Shown here: positions 23,299 to 23,590 of the stretch, piece after piece
How positions within the stretch are numbered: position 1 is the first letter of the stretch
Layout of the letters: every line of letters starts with the position of its first letter
NCBI RefSeq assembly: GCF_034932145.1
Contig: NZ_JAYGHV010000291.1
Coordinates: forward strand, 1-23,590
Origin: CCY15215 sp034932145
GTDB lineage: Bacteria > Cyanobacteriota > Cyanobacteriia > Cyanobacteriales > Spirulinaceae
Direction: 5' to 3'
DNA: 23,590 bases
Made by a program: the position numbers and the translations under genes
The notes under the pieces: generated by a model
What the model was told of the DNA's origin: nothing
Database searches by the model: none
Seen by the model: only the letters and a program-made list of their open reading frames with translations

Positions 23299-23590
23299 AT
23301 GAAAAAATATTTTCTCTTCCTAATTTCCTTCCTACTTGTTTTCTCACCTATAGCGGGGATAGCTCAACCACCAAACCGCCCTGTTCTTCGTATTGGCAGT
23401 CAGGGAGAGGCAGTTCGGGAGTTACAAGCTGCTTTACAGTTATTGGGTTTTTATACGGGAGATGTAGACGGACTGTATTCTGAAAGCACAGTGATTGCAG
23501 TTTCCCGCTTCCAAGAAGCTGCACAGTTGTCAATCGATGGCATTATGGGTGCAGAAACATGGAATCAACTCTTTCCCCCTCCTCCCACAC
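23299..23590 (+). CDS. Secreted peptidoglycan-binding domain protein (partial, runs off the window)
   Basis: An ATG opens a frame of 97 codons that continues past the window end, so only the N-terminus is seen. Residues 1-22 are a classical signal peptide (MKKYFLFLISFLLVFSPIAG with IAQ before the likely cleavage). Residues about 28-92 are a PG_binding_1 domain (LRIGSQGEAVRELQAALQLL, GLYSESTVIAVSRFQ, IDGIMGAETWNQL), which binds the cell wall and is often joined to a hydrolase or other catalytic domain. A proline run (PPPP) begins a linker. What follows is unknown. The gene is divergent from the GGDEF gene. No clear Shine-Dalgarno is present. Confidence 0.88.
   Translation, partial: MKKYFLFLISFLLVFSPIAGIAQPPNRPVLRIGSQGEAVRELQAALQLLGFYTGDVDGLYSESTVIAVSRFQEAAQLSIDGIMGAETWNQLFPPPPT

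Noticed and set aside
1..23590. tRNA, rRNA or insertion sequence
   Set aside because: No T-loop or cloverleaf pattern, rRNA segment, transposase frame or terminal inverted repeat with target duplication was seen by eye; a covariance-model search would be needed to exclude small RNAs.

Overview
The window comes from a cyanobacterium. It contains many HIP1 octamers (GCGATCGC), light-independent chlorophyll synthesis genes (chlL, chlN), a cyanobacterial-type DnaK, DnaG, ClpS and a short rubredoxin, plus heptameric short tandem repeats of the kind known from cyanobacteria. The chlL/chlN pair and repeat load fit a freshwater or filamentous lineage better than a marine picocyanobacterium. I cannot name the genus.

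Layout. (a) 1-4.3 kb: a small unknown gene, a cell-wall amidase/glucosaminidase on the minus strand, then dnaG (plus). Tail to tail with dnaG lies a parD antitoxin whose parE toxin survives only as a start-less, truncated remnant. (b) 4.6-10.1 kb: dnaK (plus), then two tandem minus-strand MscS-family channel genes. The homology of this pair extends into both flanks. (c) 10.2-13.3 kb: clpS and a CPBP membrane protease (plus), then a minus-strand AAA ATPase/HNH nuclease operon that matches the Septu (PtuAB) anti-phage type. (d) 13.4-15.8 kb: chlN and chlL. (e) 16.2-18.0 kb: a two-helix membrane protein whose start codon abuts a heptamer tandem repeat, rubredoxin, and an ABC-2-type ATPase without a permease. 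(f) 18.0-18.9 kb: a HigB/HigA toxin-antitoxin pair. (g) 19.1-23.1 kb: a GGDEF diguanylate cyclase gene followed by a 972-residue protein that fuses a PlsY-like membrane domain to a phosphotransferase with the ATP-grasp / middle / swivelling-His order of rifampin phosphotransferase. (h) 23.3 kb to the end: a secreted peptidoglycan-binding protein that runs off the window.

How it fits together. Housekeeping genes (dnaG, dnaK, clpS, chlLN) alternate with accessory modules. All three accessory modules (parD/parE remnant, ptuAB, higBA) lie antisense and tail to tail with a plus-strand gene, at spacings of -23, +2 and +3 bp. The least explained locus is the GGDEF gene plus the PlsY-like/phosphotransferase fusion. 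PtuAB is the clearest defence system. The repeats form at least two dispersed families within the window: AYTATCM heptamers (three loci) and a 28-bp palindrome (two copies).
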